From positions 5,060 through 69,059 of the forward strand of contig JBBQJT010000014.1 in assembly GCA_038326165.1 (NCBI GenBank): a stretch of 64,000 bases of DNA, in the 5' to 3' direction. This DNA is from JAEUUM01 sp038326165. Its GTDB lineage: Bacteria; Bacteroidota; Bacteroidia; Chitinophagales; Saprospiraceae. Shown piece after piece: positions 8,965 through 18,017 of the stretch. A program made the translations under genes and the position numbers. The notes under the pieces are model-generated. The model made no database searches. It was not told the origin of the DNA and was given only the letters and a program-made list of their open reading frames with translations. Positions within the stretch are counted from its first letter, which is position 1. The number at the start of each line of letters is the position of its first letter.

Positions 8965-10172
8965 GACGCCGTTATTTTGCGTGAAAATCTTGTCATCATT
9001 ATTGTTGCCGCAATGAATACTGCAGATTCTGATATTAATTTGAGCGGAATAATCATCATGAAATTTAAATCCAAAAAGGAAAAATACGTGAACAACAAGA
9101 TCAAAACACCATAAAAACCCAATTCTAGGCGAAAAAATGCTTTTTGCGCCTTCAATACAACTGGCAAATTACGAATGGATGCAAGACAAAATATCGCTGG
9201 AATCCAAAGCACATAATATTGCATTAAACTTGCAGCTGTATTCCATTTGTTACCCAAGAATGTGATAAGCAGATATGGTCCAAATAAAGCAAGGCCAAAG
9301 CTCAACAAGCCGATCATAAAGAAAATTCGGGGCAAAAATTTTCTCAACAAGGGATAAATATATTCTGGTGAAGTAATTCCTAATTTTTGATAAAGACGCT
9401 CTGTTATCGGTTGTCCAAGACCTTGCATCGGAAAACGAGCCAGTCGGTCAGCCATGCTAAACTGTCCCAACATGGCAGCTCCGAACATGGATTGAATCCA
9501 TATTGCCATTAAGTGTTCGTAGGCATTGATGATAAAACTTTTTGACATTCCAAAATTGAAATTGTGCTTGTACTCGGCTAAAGTAGATACCAATTCTTTC
9601 CATTTGAATAATGTTGGAAATTTCATGTCAAACCTCATTGTCCAAATAAGCAATAATCCTATCATTTGGCCCGCAAGCAATGCAAGCAACAATGATAAAA
9701 CACCAAAGGATTTAAACACAAAGATTACAAGTATATAGGTAAGTGCTTTTATCAGCCTAACCACACTCAGAAAATCCCAATCCGCACTAATTGCCAAAAG
9801 ATGCTCTAAAAGCAAATTGCAAATTGCTGTAAAACAATAGAGTCCCAAAACCAATATCATTGAAGCTTTTAGTTCTGATTCCCACAAAAACGAATATATT
9901 CCCCACCAACTGGCCAAGGCGAACAATACTGTCATCAATATAACTGAAAACAGAGCAGCTCCCATCAAAGTTAACCAGGTCAGATGGTTTTTCAGGGCAG
10001 ATGAAATTCCACCAAAAATAGAAAAATAGAATTTGCCACCACCAGTGGTAATAACAATGGAACAAATGGTAGTACAAATAGCCCATTGACCTATTTGTTC
10101 AGCTGAGTAAAAATGAGCAATAAAAGGAAGCGATACCAATAGAAGCACTTGCGTTAACAAATGAATTGTCAT
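8961..10172 (-). CDS. Wzx-type polysaccharide/oligosaccharide flippase
   Basis: Inner-membrane MOP-superfamily exporter moving lipid-linked sugar units to the periplasm. 403 residues with about 11-12 hydrophobic segments; the N-terminal LPFIAHFYSAEQIGQWA matches the conserved LP.L.R.YSPE.FG region of the family. The protein seems about 15-20 residues short at the N terminus, but a TAA stop lies 33 bases upstream in frame, so this ATG is the only good start. The downstream gene overlaps it by four bases. It has its own promoter candidate at 10225-10253. No other glycosyltransferases or polymerase genes surround the pair, which is unusual for a flippase. Confidence 0.82.
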   Translation of the reverse strand: MTIHLLTQVLLLVSLPFIAHFYSAEQIGQWAICTTICSIVITTGGGKFYFSIFGGISSALKNHLTWLTLMGAALFSVILMTVLFALASWWGIYSFLWESELKASMILVLGLYCFTAICNLLLEHLLAISADWDFLSVVRLIKALTYILVIFVFKSFGVLSLLLALLAGQMIGLLLIWTMRFDMKFPTLFKWKELVSTLAEYKHNFNFGMSKSFIINAYEHLMAIWIQSMFGAAMLGQFSMADRLARFPMQGLGQPITERLYQKLGITSPEYIYPLLRKFLPRIFFMIGLLSFGLALFGPYLLITFLGNKWNTAASLMQYYVLWIPAIFCLASIRNLPVVLKAQKAFFRLELGFYGVLILLFTYFSFLDLNFMMIIPLKLISESAVFIAATIMMTRFSRKITAS

Positions 10173-10224
10173 GGATAATGACCAAGTTGCATCTTTGTTT
10201 TTGGCTATCAGAACTTACTGGTTT

Positions 10225-10253
10225 CAAATATAAAAACGTGAAATTACAACCAA
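10225..10253 (-). promoter_or_regulatory. Bacteroidota-type promoter for the flippase/epimerase pair
   Basis: On the minus strand, TTG (10253-10251), an 18-base spacer, then TATATTTG (10232-10225). Both boxes match the Bacteroidota consensus. It starts just past the end of the PorU-like gene and sits about 52 bases before the flippase ATG, so the pair can be transcribed independently of the protease. Confidence 0.5.
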
Positions 10254-10256
10254 TTC

Positions 10257-13200
10257 TCAACGAAGGATAACCAGTTTTCCCATTTCATGTTTCATAAAAG
10301 CATCAGCTCCTGTTGAACGGGCTTCCCATTCCTTACCCGTGTTGTCCTTTATGGTAACCTGATACAAATAAACTCCATTACCTAATAGTTGTCCATAATT
10401 ATCCCTTCCGTCCCAACTCCAATCTGTCTTGTGCGTTCCTACTTTGAGTGGACCCAATTCTTGTTCAGTTATTTCACGAACCAAAACACCCGAAATGGTA
10501 TAAATACGAATTCGCACATGCTCAGGAGTTTGCTCACCTGTCAGCGTATAAACCCAACGCATGTTGGTTGAAAAAGGATTGGGATATGGCAAAAAGGAAG
10601 AAACGGTTCTTTGATTCAACACATTGAATCTTAACTTAAAATCCGTAGTTCCTGCTTCGTTGCCAGTTGCATCTCTGGCTTGCACCAAAAATTCATGTTC
10701 ACCATCCGGTAAAGTATTCAGCTTCAGTTCACATCGGGCATTGTTTTGCTTACCTGTGCCATTCGCCGGAAAGAATGTGAGTCTTGGATCCTGATTCGAA
10801 ATGGGCGTGAAAGAAGTTTCATCTTGCAATCGCAATTGAAGGCGCAACAAAGAAGTATCCTGTAGCCCAATAAATTTATTTTCATCTTTCAAGTTGACTA
10901 AGATCAACGGACTTGCAGAAACCAGGTCTTTATCAAGTATTCGAATCCCATCGAAGGAGACATCCAATTTTGGAGCATATCTATCTTTGTCCACAAAGAA
11001 ATTAAAACTACCCAAGTTGTTGAAATCATACAATTCGGGTTGATCTATATTGGGATTAGCTGTTACTTCAAGAATATATGCACCGCCAAGACTCCGGGTA
11101 TCAATGGTATAATTAATCAGATCTTGACTCAATGTAGATATTGCACCTTGTCGTTTTAGAACTTGCGTTTTCTGCTGTTGCGGATCAATCAACACATAAC
11201 TGACCATCAAACTATCCGAATTGGTTGAGCTGATATTTTCAATTCCCAATTTAAGCCGCACAATATCACCTTGTTGAATAGTATCCCTATAAAATTCAAG
11301 TGCCGCTGCAGGACTAATTGCAAACTCTGGAACTCCATCATAATACACTCTTACATACTCCAAATCAGGGGATGATTTATTGATTTTATCTTCCATGTCA
11401 ACAACCAAACTCAAGTAAGGATATTGTTTTGCATCAATTGAAGTAAGGTTTTGCTTTTGTCCAGGTTCAATTTCGAATAGCTTAATTGGGTTTGATTTGC
11501 TCGCATCCAAGCCATAAATAGTCATACTCAGTGTATCAGAACCACTGGATTCCTGTTTACTTGACCAAACTAATTCCTTCCAGAATGTTGAAGGTCCAAT
11601 AGCTGGAGTTTTCAAAAATCCTTCATCCCAATTTCCAATTAATTTAAAACTCACATTGGCAAAATCAAGCAAATTATCTGCCAGCTTTTCACCCAAAAAT
11701 TGCTTGTTTTTCTGGTAAGCCATGGCATAAGGATATGGTTTTAGTACTGTATTTCGAACTACTTCCGCACCTTGACTCTCCAAAACTTGAAAGATATTCG
11801 TTCCCAAACCGATGCTATCAGCGGCCCAATCCTGAGGGGCGTAACCATAAGTTTCGTCCTGTATCGAGAAGAAAACCACATAAAATCCATCAGGAATGGT
11901 ATCTCGGAGCAATTGTATCAAAGCTTTTCTCTGCTCCGGTAAGTTTGTGTTATAAGGGAAGGCTTTGCGATCTCTCCAATCTGCTGGTGTAGTGCTTCCA
12001 TATTTTCCGCCTTTTGGGTTGACCCAAGGCAATCCAGTAATTGGATCAATCACGCCAACATAAACCCCAGCCAGAATATCATTGCCATAATTGATTTCAG
12101 CAAAAGCATTATTGATATAATAAGCTGGAGCGCTATTGCCACGCCGGGCAAAATTGTTGATAAAAATATCCTTGATGTCGTCTATGAAATCGTAGCTGCC
12201 ATTAGATTTAGATGCTTGCAAATTATTCAGTTCATTTTGCTGCCATTGATAAAAATGAGCTTGTGACCACCCATTTGGACTGTTCTTACGCACAAAGAAA
12301 GAAGCTTCACTCCATACAGTTCCAACTCCTGAGGCTGATGAATCAGGACTTATACGCCAATAATATACGGTGCTATCTAATAAAATTCCGGGCTTCCACG
12401 TCAATACCCCACCACTGGAGGTGATATTTGTGCCCTGAAATTTTGGACTGTTAAACTTAAGTGTAGTGTCTATCTGAAAATAGTAAATAGATGGCTTGGC
12501 CAGTGGGTCAGCTGTGCTTGCCTTTAGAATTGGATCTAATTGTGATACTATACCAAAATCTGGCGGGTACACTGGAATTGCAGCGTTGTCTGTGACATAA
12601 AATGTGTACCCAATATTACCGTTGGATTGCTGAAGCTGATTATTTGTAACCGCTGCCGGTAGTGGAGCCTCGCTCAACTTGGTATTCGGGTCAAGAACAA
12701 TAAATAAGGTATTGTTGCCAAATGACTTTTTGCCTTGGCCTGATAATTTATAGCTAAAACTGTTGGAATTGGCAGTGGCAGGAACTCTATCCTGACGCAA
12801 AATTATTTCATCCCCATTACTGAATTTTTGGGTAATTCTTAAGTCAATACTGTCTGCAATATTGGTTCCCAAGTTTGTAATATTAAAAGCCAAAGTAAAA
12901 CTATCTGACTGCACTGTTAAAATTTTGGGATTCAACTTTACACTGCTGTAATCGACGATATAATCTGGTCCTGGAGCTTGATTTATTCTATATGCTGGAT
13001 CTCCATGATAGGTCATTTGATCCGCTAATGTATTCAGCAATAAATTGTTTGGTGTTCGGACATTATTGTTTGTGGCCTGAAAAAGCTCTCCAACCGTTTT
13101 ACCATACATGCTTGATCCCAGCAAAGAATAATACTCGGCAGCGTAATCTCTTAATACAGATGCTGCTCCTTGATATGTGGTAGCTGCAAATCCAAGGGCT

Positions 13201-15281
13201 CCTTTGTCCTTCAGAAAACAAAAACTTTCACCAACCCCTATGGCTGAAGTATGGTAATTTCCGCTGTAGCAACCCAGTGAAAACATCAATGGGTACTTCC
13301 CAAAGTTGTTGTAATTTTCGGGATTGTCAATACTGAAATCAAATGTCCCAACGGCTGAGTGCCCCAAAAAGGATATGATGGATACACCTGCATTGATGCG
13401 GTTGAATATTTGATCATTTTGGGATATTTGAATGGGATCCGTGCTGGACTTATTGTAACTGCTTGTGTTGGCACCGAGCTTGTTAGTAGCGGCTATTTCT
13501 GCAAGATCCTTGAGATAGGATTTGAATAATTCTTGTTCTCCTTTGTTCTTACCTCCACTTAAATGGAGAATTTCTTTCTTCCAGCTTTGATCTTCAATGG
13601 TTTGGTTCTGGTTGCCAGGATTTTCAAAAGTCTTGATTTTATCCAGATAGGTCTTTATATCATCTGATGTTTGAGCCGCTATTCGTCCAATACTTATGAT
13701 GCTTTTGTTGCTAAACGCATTCATTGCTAGTAAGTTATCAGAACCAGGCAGACCGTAAGTAGGTATATAAAAACTGGCGTTCGCTGTATTTTTTAGGTTG
13801 CCATTGTCACGGACATACAAGAATTCTCTTCCCTTTCCAATTAGGAACAAATACTTGGCATTGGGCCATTTGGCAGCAACATAATTGCTAAAGTTACGGA
13901 TTGCAATAAAATGTCTTCTGTTACCGTAGGCGAACCTGTCGTAAATTTCATTTATATCGATGGTCAGGACCTTATGACCTCCTCCCGATGGGCCTGATCT
14001 ATAATTGGCATATTCCTGGACCAGATCATTTCCTTTTCCATCATCTCTCAAAGTGGGATGCGATATGATAAAATAATCAGCCGACTGGTCACTCCAATCT
14101 GAAAACTTTATTATTCTGGCATTTGTTAACAATCGGATTTGTGAAGGATTGACTATTCTCCAGTTATTGTTTATATTGTCAGAAGGCAAAGTCAACCACA
14201 AATCACTCCCACTCAACAAAACTGATTGATACAAATTGTTTTTGGTATCAATTGCAATTGGCTGGGTTAAGCTGTGGTCAAAATTCGTAATTTTTAATTG
14301 TTTATATTCATTAGAGCTTAGCGTATTGATATTAAATCTATTTGAACCTAATCCATCAGCAAGTCGTGGATAATCTATTTCTATCATTCCAAGAATAAAA
14401 AAGCTCGCGACATCAACAACTTCATTGAAACTTAGAGAAGAAGGACCACTGTATAAAGTTGCGGGTAGCATTAAGACCGTGTCAACAACAATAGGTGATG
14501 CAAATGAGAAGTTACAAATGTTTTGTGAGTTCCATTTCACCTCGATATTATGCGTCTTAAAATAATCTTTAGAACCTATTTTAATATGCAGTCGTATGGA
14601 ATCACCATTGGCATTGAATCCAGGCAGGGAAATATTCTGAGAAAATGTGTTAGCTGATTGACTGCCATAGCCTTGAGAGGCTTCAAATCTGGACTCTATT
14701 GAAATACCGGCTACTGGTTTTTGGTAGTTCTGGTAAGTATATTTGATATTACCAGTTTGATCAGTTGCAATTGGATATGTATTGGGATCTGCTGATGTTG
14801 CTTTTTTTAGTCGATTGGCTGATGCATTAGGACCCCATGTCAAAAAATAACTGATGGTATCATTGATAAAACTGTACTCTGGATTGAGAACATCTTGTGC
14901 AGGATTAATATATAAGTGCTTATCCAACTCGCCCTTCATCTTTTCACCATAAAAAGTAATGTGATCTAGCTCAGAGAATATACTATCAGTACTGGTTAAT
15001 ATTGATATTTCCTTTCCCATTCTATACAGTCTGAATTGCGAAGCTGGAACAGAGGCAAGTGGAAATCCCAAGGCAGTCAAAGCGGAACCTGGAATTCTGT
15101 AAACAGCATCTTCGGATACATCAAAGCGATAATAGTCCTTACCTTGTTCAAGCCATTCATTCCCATACAATGTATCTTGACCTATGTGCATTTGCCCATA
15201 AGAACAATTGCATAAAAGGCCGACTATTGTTGTGGTGAAAAATGCCTTAAAAAAGACCTTAAATGATGTCATACTTTTCAT
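10257..15281 (-). CDS. porU2: PorU-like C25 family protease with T9SS sorting domain (PorU2 type)
   Basis: Very large secreted protein, 1674 residues from the ATG at 15281 (a longer frame to 15320 overlaps the urocanase gene and lacks a clean signal peptide). Signal peptide about 1-31, ending near NCSYG. The gingipain-like C25 catalytic domain is in the first half: His641 in FLGHSAVG and Cys671 in SLGCYSGN give the Cys-His pair. Several beta-sandwich domains follow. The C terminus, from about residue 1555, is a FlgD/Ig-like type A sorting domain beginning PYPNPF and containing WDGRDNYGQLLGNGVYLYQV. PorU cleaves sorting domains from T9SS cargo and attaches the cargo to surface lipopolysaccharide. 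This protein is longer than classical PorU and keeps its own sorting domain, fitting the PorU2 class. It starts two bases after the hutU stop. Confidence 0.8.
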   Translation of the reverse strand: MKSMTSFKVFFKAFFTTTIVGLLCNCSYGQMHIGQDTLYGNEWLEQGKDYYRFDVSEDAVYRIPGSALTALGFPLASVPASQFRLYRMGKEISILTSTDSIFSELDHITFYGEKMKGELDKHLYINPAQDVLNPEYSFINDTISYFLTWGPNASANRLKKATSADPNTYPIATDQTGNIKYTYQNYQKPVAGISIESRFEASQGYGSQSANTFSQNISLPGFNANGDSIRLHIKIGSKDYFKTHNIEVKWNSQNICNFSFASPIVVDTVLMLPATLYSGPSSLSFNEVVDVASFFILGMIEIDYPRLADGLGSNRFNINTLSSNEYKQLKITNFDHSLTQPIAIDTKNNLYQSVLLSGSDLWLTLPSDNINNNWRIVNPSQIRLLTNARIIKFSDWSDQSADYFIISHPTLRDDGKGNDLVQEYANYRSGPSGGGHKVLTIDINEIYDRFAYGNRRHFIAIRNFSNYVAAKWPNAKYLFLIGKGREFLYVRDNGNLKNTANASFYIPTYGLPGSDNLLAMNAFSNKSIISIGRIAAQTSDDIKTYLDKIKTFENPGNQNQTIEDQSWKKEILHLSGGKNKGEQELFKSYLKDLAEIAATNKLGANTSSYNKSSTDPIQISQNDQIFNRINAGVSIISFLGHSAVGTFDFSIDNPENYNNFGKYPLMFSLGCYSGNYHTSAIGVGESFCFLKDKGALGFAATTYQGAASVLRDYAAEYYSLLGSSMYGKTVGELFQATNNNVRTPNNLLLNTLADQMTYHGDPAYRINQAPGPDYIVDYSSVKLNPKILTVQSDSFTLAFNITNLGTNIADSIDLRITQKFSNGDEIILRQDRVPATANSNSFSYKLSGQGKKSFGNNTLFIVLDPNTKLSEAPLPAAVTNNQLQQSNGNIGYTFYVTDNAAIPVYPPDFGIVSQLDPILKASTADPLAKPSIYYFQIDTTLKFNSPKFQGTNITSSGGVLTWKPGILLDSTVYYWRISPDSSASGVGTVWSEASFFVRKNSPNGWSQAHFYQWQQNELNNLQASKSNGSYDFIDDIKDIFINNFARRGNSAPAYYINNAFAEINYGNDILAGVYVGVIDPITGLPWVNPKGGKYGSTTPADWRDRKAFPYNTNLPEQRKALIQLLRDTIPDGFYVVFFSIQDETYGYAPQDWAADSIGLGTNIFQVLESQGAEVVRNTVLKPYPYAMAYQKNKQFLGEKLADNLLDFANVSFKLIGNWDEGFLKTPAIGPSTFWKELVWSSKQESSGSDTLSMTIYGLDASKSNPIKLFEIEPGQKQNLTSIDAKQYPYLSLVVDMEDKINKSSPDLEYVRVYYDGVPEFAISPAAALEFYRDTIQQGDIVRLKLGIENISSTNSDSLMVSYVLIDPQQQKTQVLKRQGAISTLSQDLINYTIDTRSLGGAYILEVTANPNIDQPELYDFNNLGSFNFFVDKDRYAPKLDVSFDGIRILDKDLVSASPLILVNLKDENKFIGLQDTSLLRLQLRLQDETSFTPISNQDPRLTFFPANGTGKQNNARCELKLNTLPDGEHEFLVQARDATGNEAGTTDFKLRFNVLNQRTVSSFLPYPNPFSTNMRWVYTLTGEQTPEHVRIRIYTISGVLVREITEQELGPLKVGTHKTDWSWDGRDNYGQLLGNGVYLYQVTIKDNTGKEWEARSTGADAFMKHEMGKLVILR

Positions 15282-15282
15282 T

Positions 15283-17310
15283 TCATGAAAACAATTTGTC
15301 AATGATAGAGTCGTCCACAATATTGGGAACGGTGATTGACATGTCTTTATTTCTGTCCATCGCTCTTTTAATTGTATTTATTGCTGGGGCATTGCGGGCC
15401 CAACTTCTTCTCGCTATTCCATTATAAACATCCCAGTACAACATTGAGTTCAATTTGCGGGATGCTTCAGCTGTGCCATCAATTACTAATCCAAATCCTC
15501 CATTGATAACTTGACCCCAACCAACGCCGCCACCATTATGTATAGACACCCATGTTGCTCCTCTAAAACTATCCCCAATAACATTTTGGATAGCCATGTC
15601 GGCAGTAAAACGTGAACCGTCATAGATGTTTGAAGTTTCGCGATAAGGTGAATCTGTACCTGAAACATCGTGATGATCTCTTCCCAGAACGATAGGCGCA
15701 GATATATGACCTGATTGGATAGCATCATTCAAGGCTTCGGCTATTGCAATGCGTCCTTCTGCATCTGCGTAAAGTATTCTAGCCTTTGAACCTACTACTG
15801 GTATGTCCACCTTGGCTTTTTTAATCCAATTGATATTATCCATCAATTGTGTTTTGATTTCATCTGGTGCGGCAACCAACATTTCCTCCAACACTCTTGT
15901 AGCTATTTCATCCGATTTATGAAGATCCTCTAATGATCCTGATGCACAAACCCAACGAAATGGACCAAAGCCATAATCGAAGCACATAGGTCCCATAATA
16001 TCTTGGACATAAGAAGGATACTTGTATAAATCCCGTTCCTGATCTTTCCAAATATCAGCATTGGCCATTCCTGCTTCTTTCAAAAAGGCATTGCCATAGT
16101 CCCAAAAGTACATTCCTCTCTCACACATCAGGTTGATGAGACGAACATGTTCGCACAAGGTTTCTTTCACTTTTTTCATGAAAAGGGCTTTGTCGCTTGA
16201 CAGCAATTCCTTTGCTTCATCAAAGGTATATCCCATTGGTGCGTAGCCCAGGTCATCAATATTGTGCAATGATGTTTGATCCGAACCAAGTGCCACATGA
16301 ATGTTTGCTTCATACAAACCTTGCCATAAATCAACGATATTGCCTGAATAAACCAAGGCAATCCCTTGCTTTTTTTCTGTCTCCTTTCGGATTCGATCCA
16401 TCAAATCTTGTATGTTCTGATAAACATTGTCATGTTGCACATAACCATCTACTACTCTTTGTGCAATTGCGTCGTTATCTATTTCTGCAATAACGCCAAC
16501 TGTACCAGATATTACTGAGGCAATAGCTTGTGCCCCAGACATGCCGCCAAGTCCTGAGGTGACGAATATCTCTCCTTTGAGTTGTTCATCCGTCAATCCT
16601 CTTAATCGTCCTGCATTCAATAGAGTTATGGTTGTGCCATGCACAATGCCTTGAGGACCAATATACATAAAGCTACCGGCAGTCATTTGTCCATATTGGG
16701 TAACTCCCAAAGCGTTGTATTTATTCCAATCATCCTTGGTGGAATAATTAGGTATCATCATTCCATTGGTAATTACCAGTCTTGGCGCATCCTTGGAGGA
16801 GGGGAAAAGGCCCATTGGGTGACCACTGTACAATACCAAGGTTTGCTCATCCGTCATTTCGCACAAATATTTCACCAAAAGCCTGTATTGTGCCCAATTC
16901 TGAAGAACTGAACCATTGCCTCCGTAGGTGATAAGCTCCTCGGGATACTTAGCAATCTTAATATCAAGATTGTTGTGCAGCATCAACAAAATAGCAGCAG
17001 CTTGTTTGCTTCGAGTAGGATACTCATGGATCGGCCTTGCCAGCATAGCATGCTTGGGCATGAATCTGTACATGTAAATGCGTCCGTACATTTCAAGCTC
17101 TTTCGCAAATTCTGAGGCCAATAATGCATGAAATTCTTCAGGAAAATATCTAAGTGCGTTTCTGACAGCCAAGCCCTTTTCTTCTCTGCTCAGAATTTCA
17201 GATATAACCCGCTTGGGAGCATGTGGCAAATCGTGTTGAGGGAGATAAGCTGGAGGTAAACTTATTGGAATACCTTCTAATAATTCAGCATGAAATTCAT
17301 GCAAGTCCAT
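15283..17310 (-). CDS. hutU: urocanate hydratase (urocanase)
   Basis: Second enzyme of histidine breakdown: urocanate to imidazolone propionate, using tightly bound NAD+ as electrophile. 675 residues, the long form (the common bacterial enzyme is near 555). Signatures: YGGNGSVLQNWAQY and LYSGHPMGLF near the N terminus; glycine-rich NAD-binding region TSGLGGMSGAQA; GPFRWVC with the probable active-site cysteine; and HNGGGVGWGQ near the C terminus. A -7 element lies 16 bases upstream. No hutH, hutI or hutG is nearby; instead the PorU-like protease begins two bases after its stop, an odd partnership. Confidence 0.95.
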   Translation of the reverse strand: MDLHEFHAELLEGIPISLPPAYLPQHDLPHAPKRVISEILSREEKGLAVRNALRYFPEEFHALLASEFAKELEMYGRIYMYRFMPKHAMLARPIHEYPTRSKQAAAILLMLHNNLDIKIAKYPEELITYGGNGSVLQNWAQYRLLVKYLCEMTDEQTLVLYSGHPMGLFPSSKDAPRLVITNGMMIPNYSTKDDWNKYNALGVTQYGQMTAGSFMYIGPQGIVHGTTITLLNAGRLRGLTDEQLKGEIFVTSGLGGMSGAQAIASVISGTVGVIAEIDNDAIAQRVVDGYVQHDNVYQNIQDLMDRIRKETEKKQGIALVYSGNIVDLWQGLYEANIHVALGSDQTSLHNIDDLGYAPMGYTFDEAKELLSSDKALFMKKVKETLCEHVRLINLMCERGMYFWDYGNAFLKEAGMANADIWKDQERDLYKYPSYVQDIMGPMCFDYGFGPFRWVCASGSLEDLHKSDEIATRVLEEMLVAAPDEIKTQLMDNINWIKKAKVDIPVVGSKARILYADAEGRIAIAEALNDAIQSGHISAPIVLGRDHHDVSGTDSPYRETSNIYDGSRFTADMAIQNVIGDSFRGATWVSIHNGGGVGWGQVINGGFGLVIDGTAEASRKLNSMLYWDVYNGIARRSWARNAPAINTIKRAMDRNKDMSITVPNIVDDSIIDKLFS

Positions 17311-17326
17311 CGCAAATAATTTGCAA

Positions 17327-17334
17327 CAAAATTA
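17327..17334 (-). promoter_or_regulatory. -7 promoter element for hutU
   Basis: Minus-strand TAATTTTG matches TAnnTTTG and ends 16 bases before the hutU ATG. No -33 TTG at normal spacing was found, so confidence is modest. Confidence 0.35.
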
Positions 17335-17423
17335 CGACTATTTTAAGCTAAGAAACTGGAGAATGATGTTCTATTTGTGGTGATGATCAAATAAACAAAC
17401 TATTTCTCTTAATAGATAAGGCA

Positions 17424-18017
17424 TTATAGCTTGTTCTGCCATCTGTTGAATTCAGCTTCTGTATCAACGTCAAAAAGCATTGGCATAAAATTTACTTTCA
17501 ATTGCAATGCTTTACATTTCTGTATTGTTTGGTCAAAGACTTTTTCTGTGCTCCATGAAATATCCTTGAACAGCTGGTAATGTCCATATTTCATGCCCAA
17601 TAAATAATAACCACCGTCCTCAGTTGGCCCTAACACAACATCGTGCTGATTCAATAATTCAAATGCGTCATTTAGAATGCTACCGCTAACATCAGGACAA
17701 TCACTGCCCACTATCAGTACATTTTGATGCTCAGCTAAAGCATTGGCGAAGGCGATTTCCATTTTATAACCGAGGTCACCATCAGGCTGAAGGTATTTCT
17801 GATAGTCGGTCAACGACCAAGAATCCTGAACTACCAATTCACCAGCATACCACAAATGTCTGTCTGCTGGTACATCTAATGTGGCTGTGCGCGTTATTTC
17901 AAGCAATTGTTTGTAAGCTTTTAAGGCAGCTTCTTCACCCAGTTTTGCTGCCAGTCGCGTTTTTACCTTTCCAAGTTCAGGTTTTCTTACAAAAACGATT
18001 AAACAATTCTGAGTCAA
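17424..18017 (-). CDS. DUF2064 / TIGR04282-type glycosyltransferase
   Basis: 197-residue GT-A-fold protein of the DUF2064 family, often annotated as arsenosugar-type glycosyltransferase. Visible motifs: N-terminal LIVFVRKPELGKVKTRLA nucleotide-binding loop, VGSDCPD (metal-binding acidic motif), and LGPTEDGGYYLLG. The start is TTG, overlapping the stop of the upstream adaptor gene by four bases (TTGA); no ATG lies near enough and the conserved block begins at residue 6. The family is usually near arsenic, selenium or lipid-sugar genes. Here it is the last gene behind a TolC/adaptor pair, so its substrate cannot be inferred. Confidence 0.82.
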   Translation of the reverse strand: MTQNCLIVFVRKPELGKVKTRLAAKLGEEAALKAYKQLLEITRTATLDVPADRHLWYAGELVVQDSWSLTDYQKYLQPDGDLGYKMEIAFANALAEHQNVLIVGSDCPDVSGSILNDAFELLNQHDVVLGPTEDGGYYLLGMKYGHYQLFKDISWSTEKVFDQTIQKCKALQLKVNFMPMLFDVDTEAEFNRWQNKL

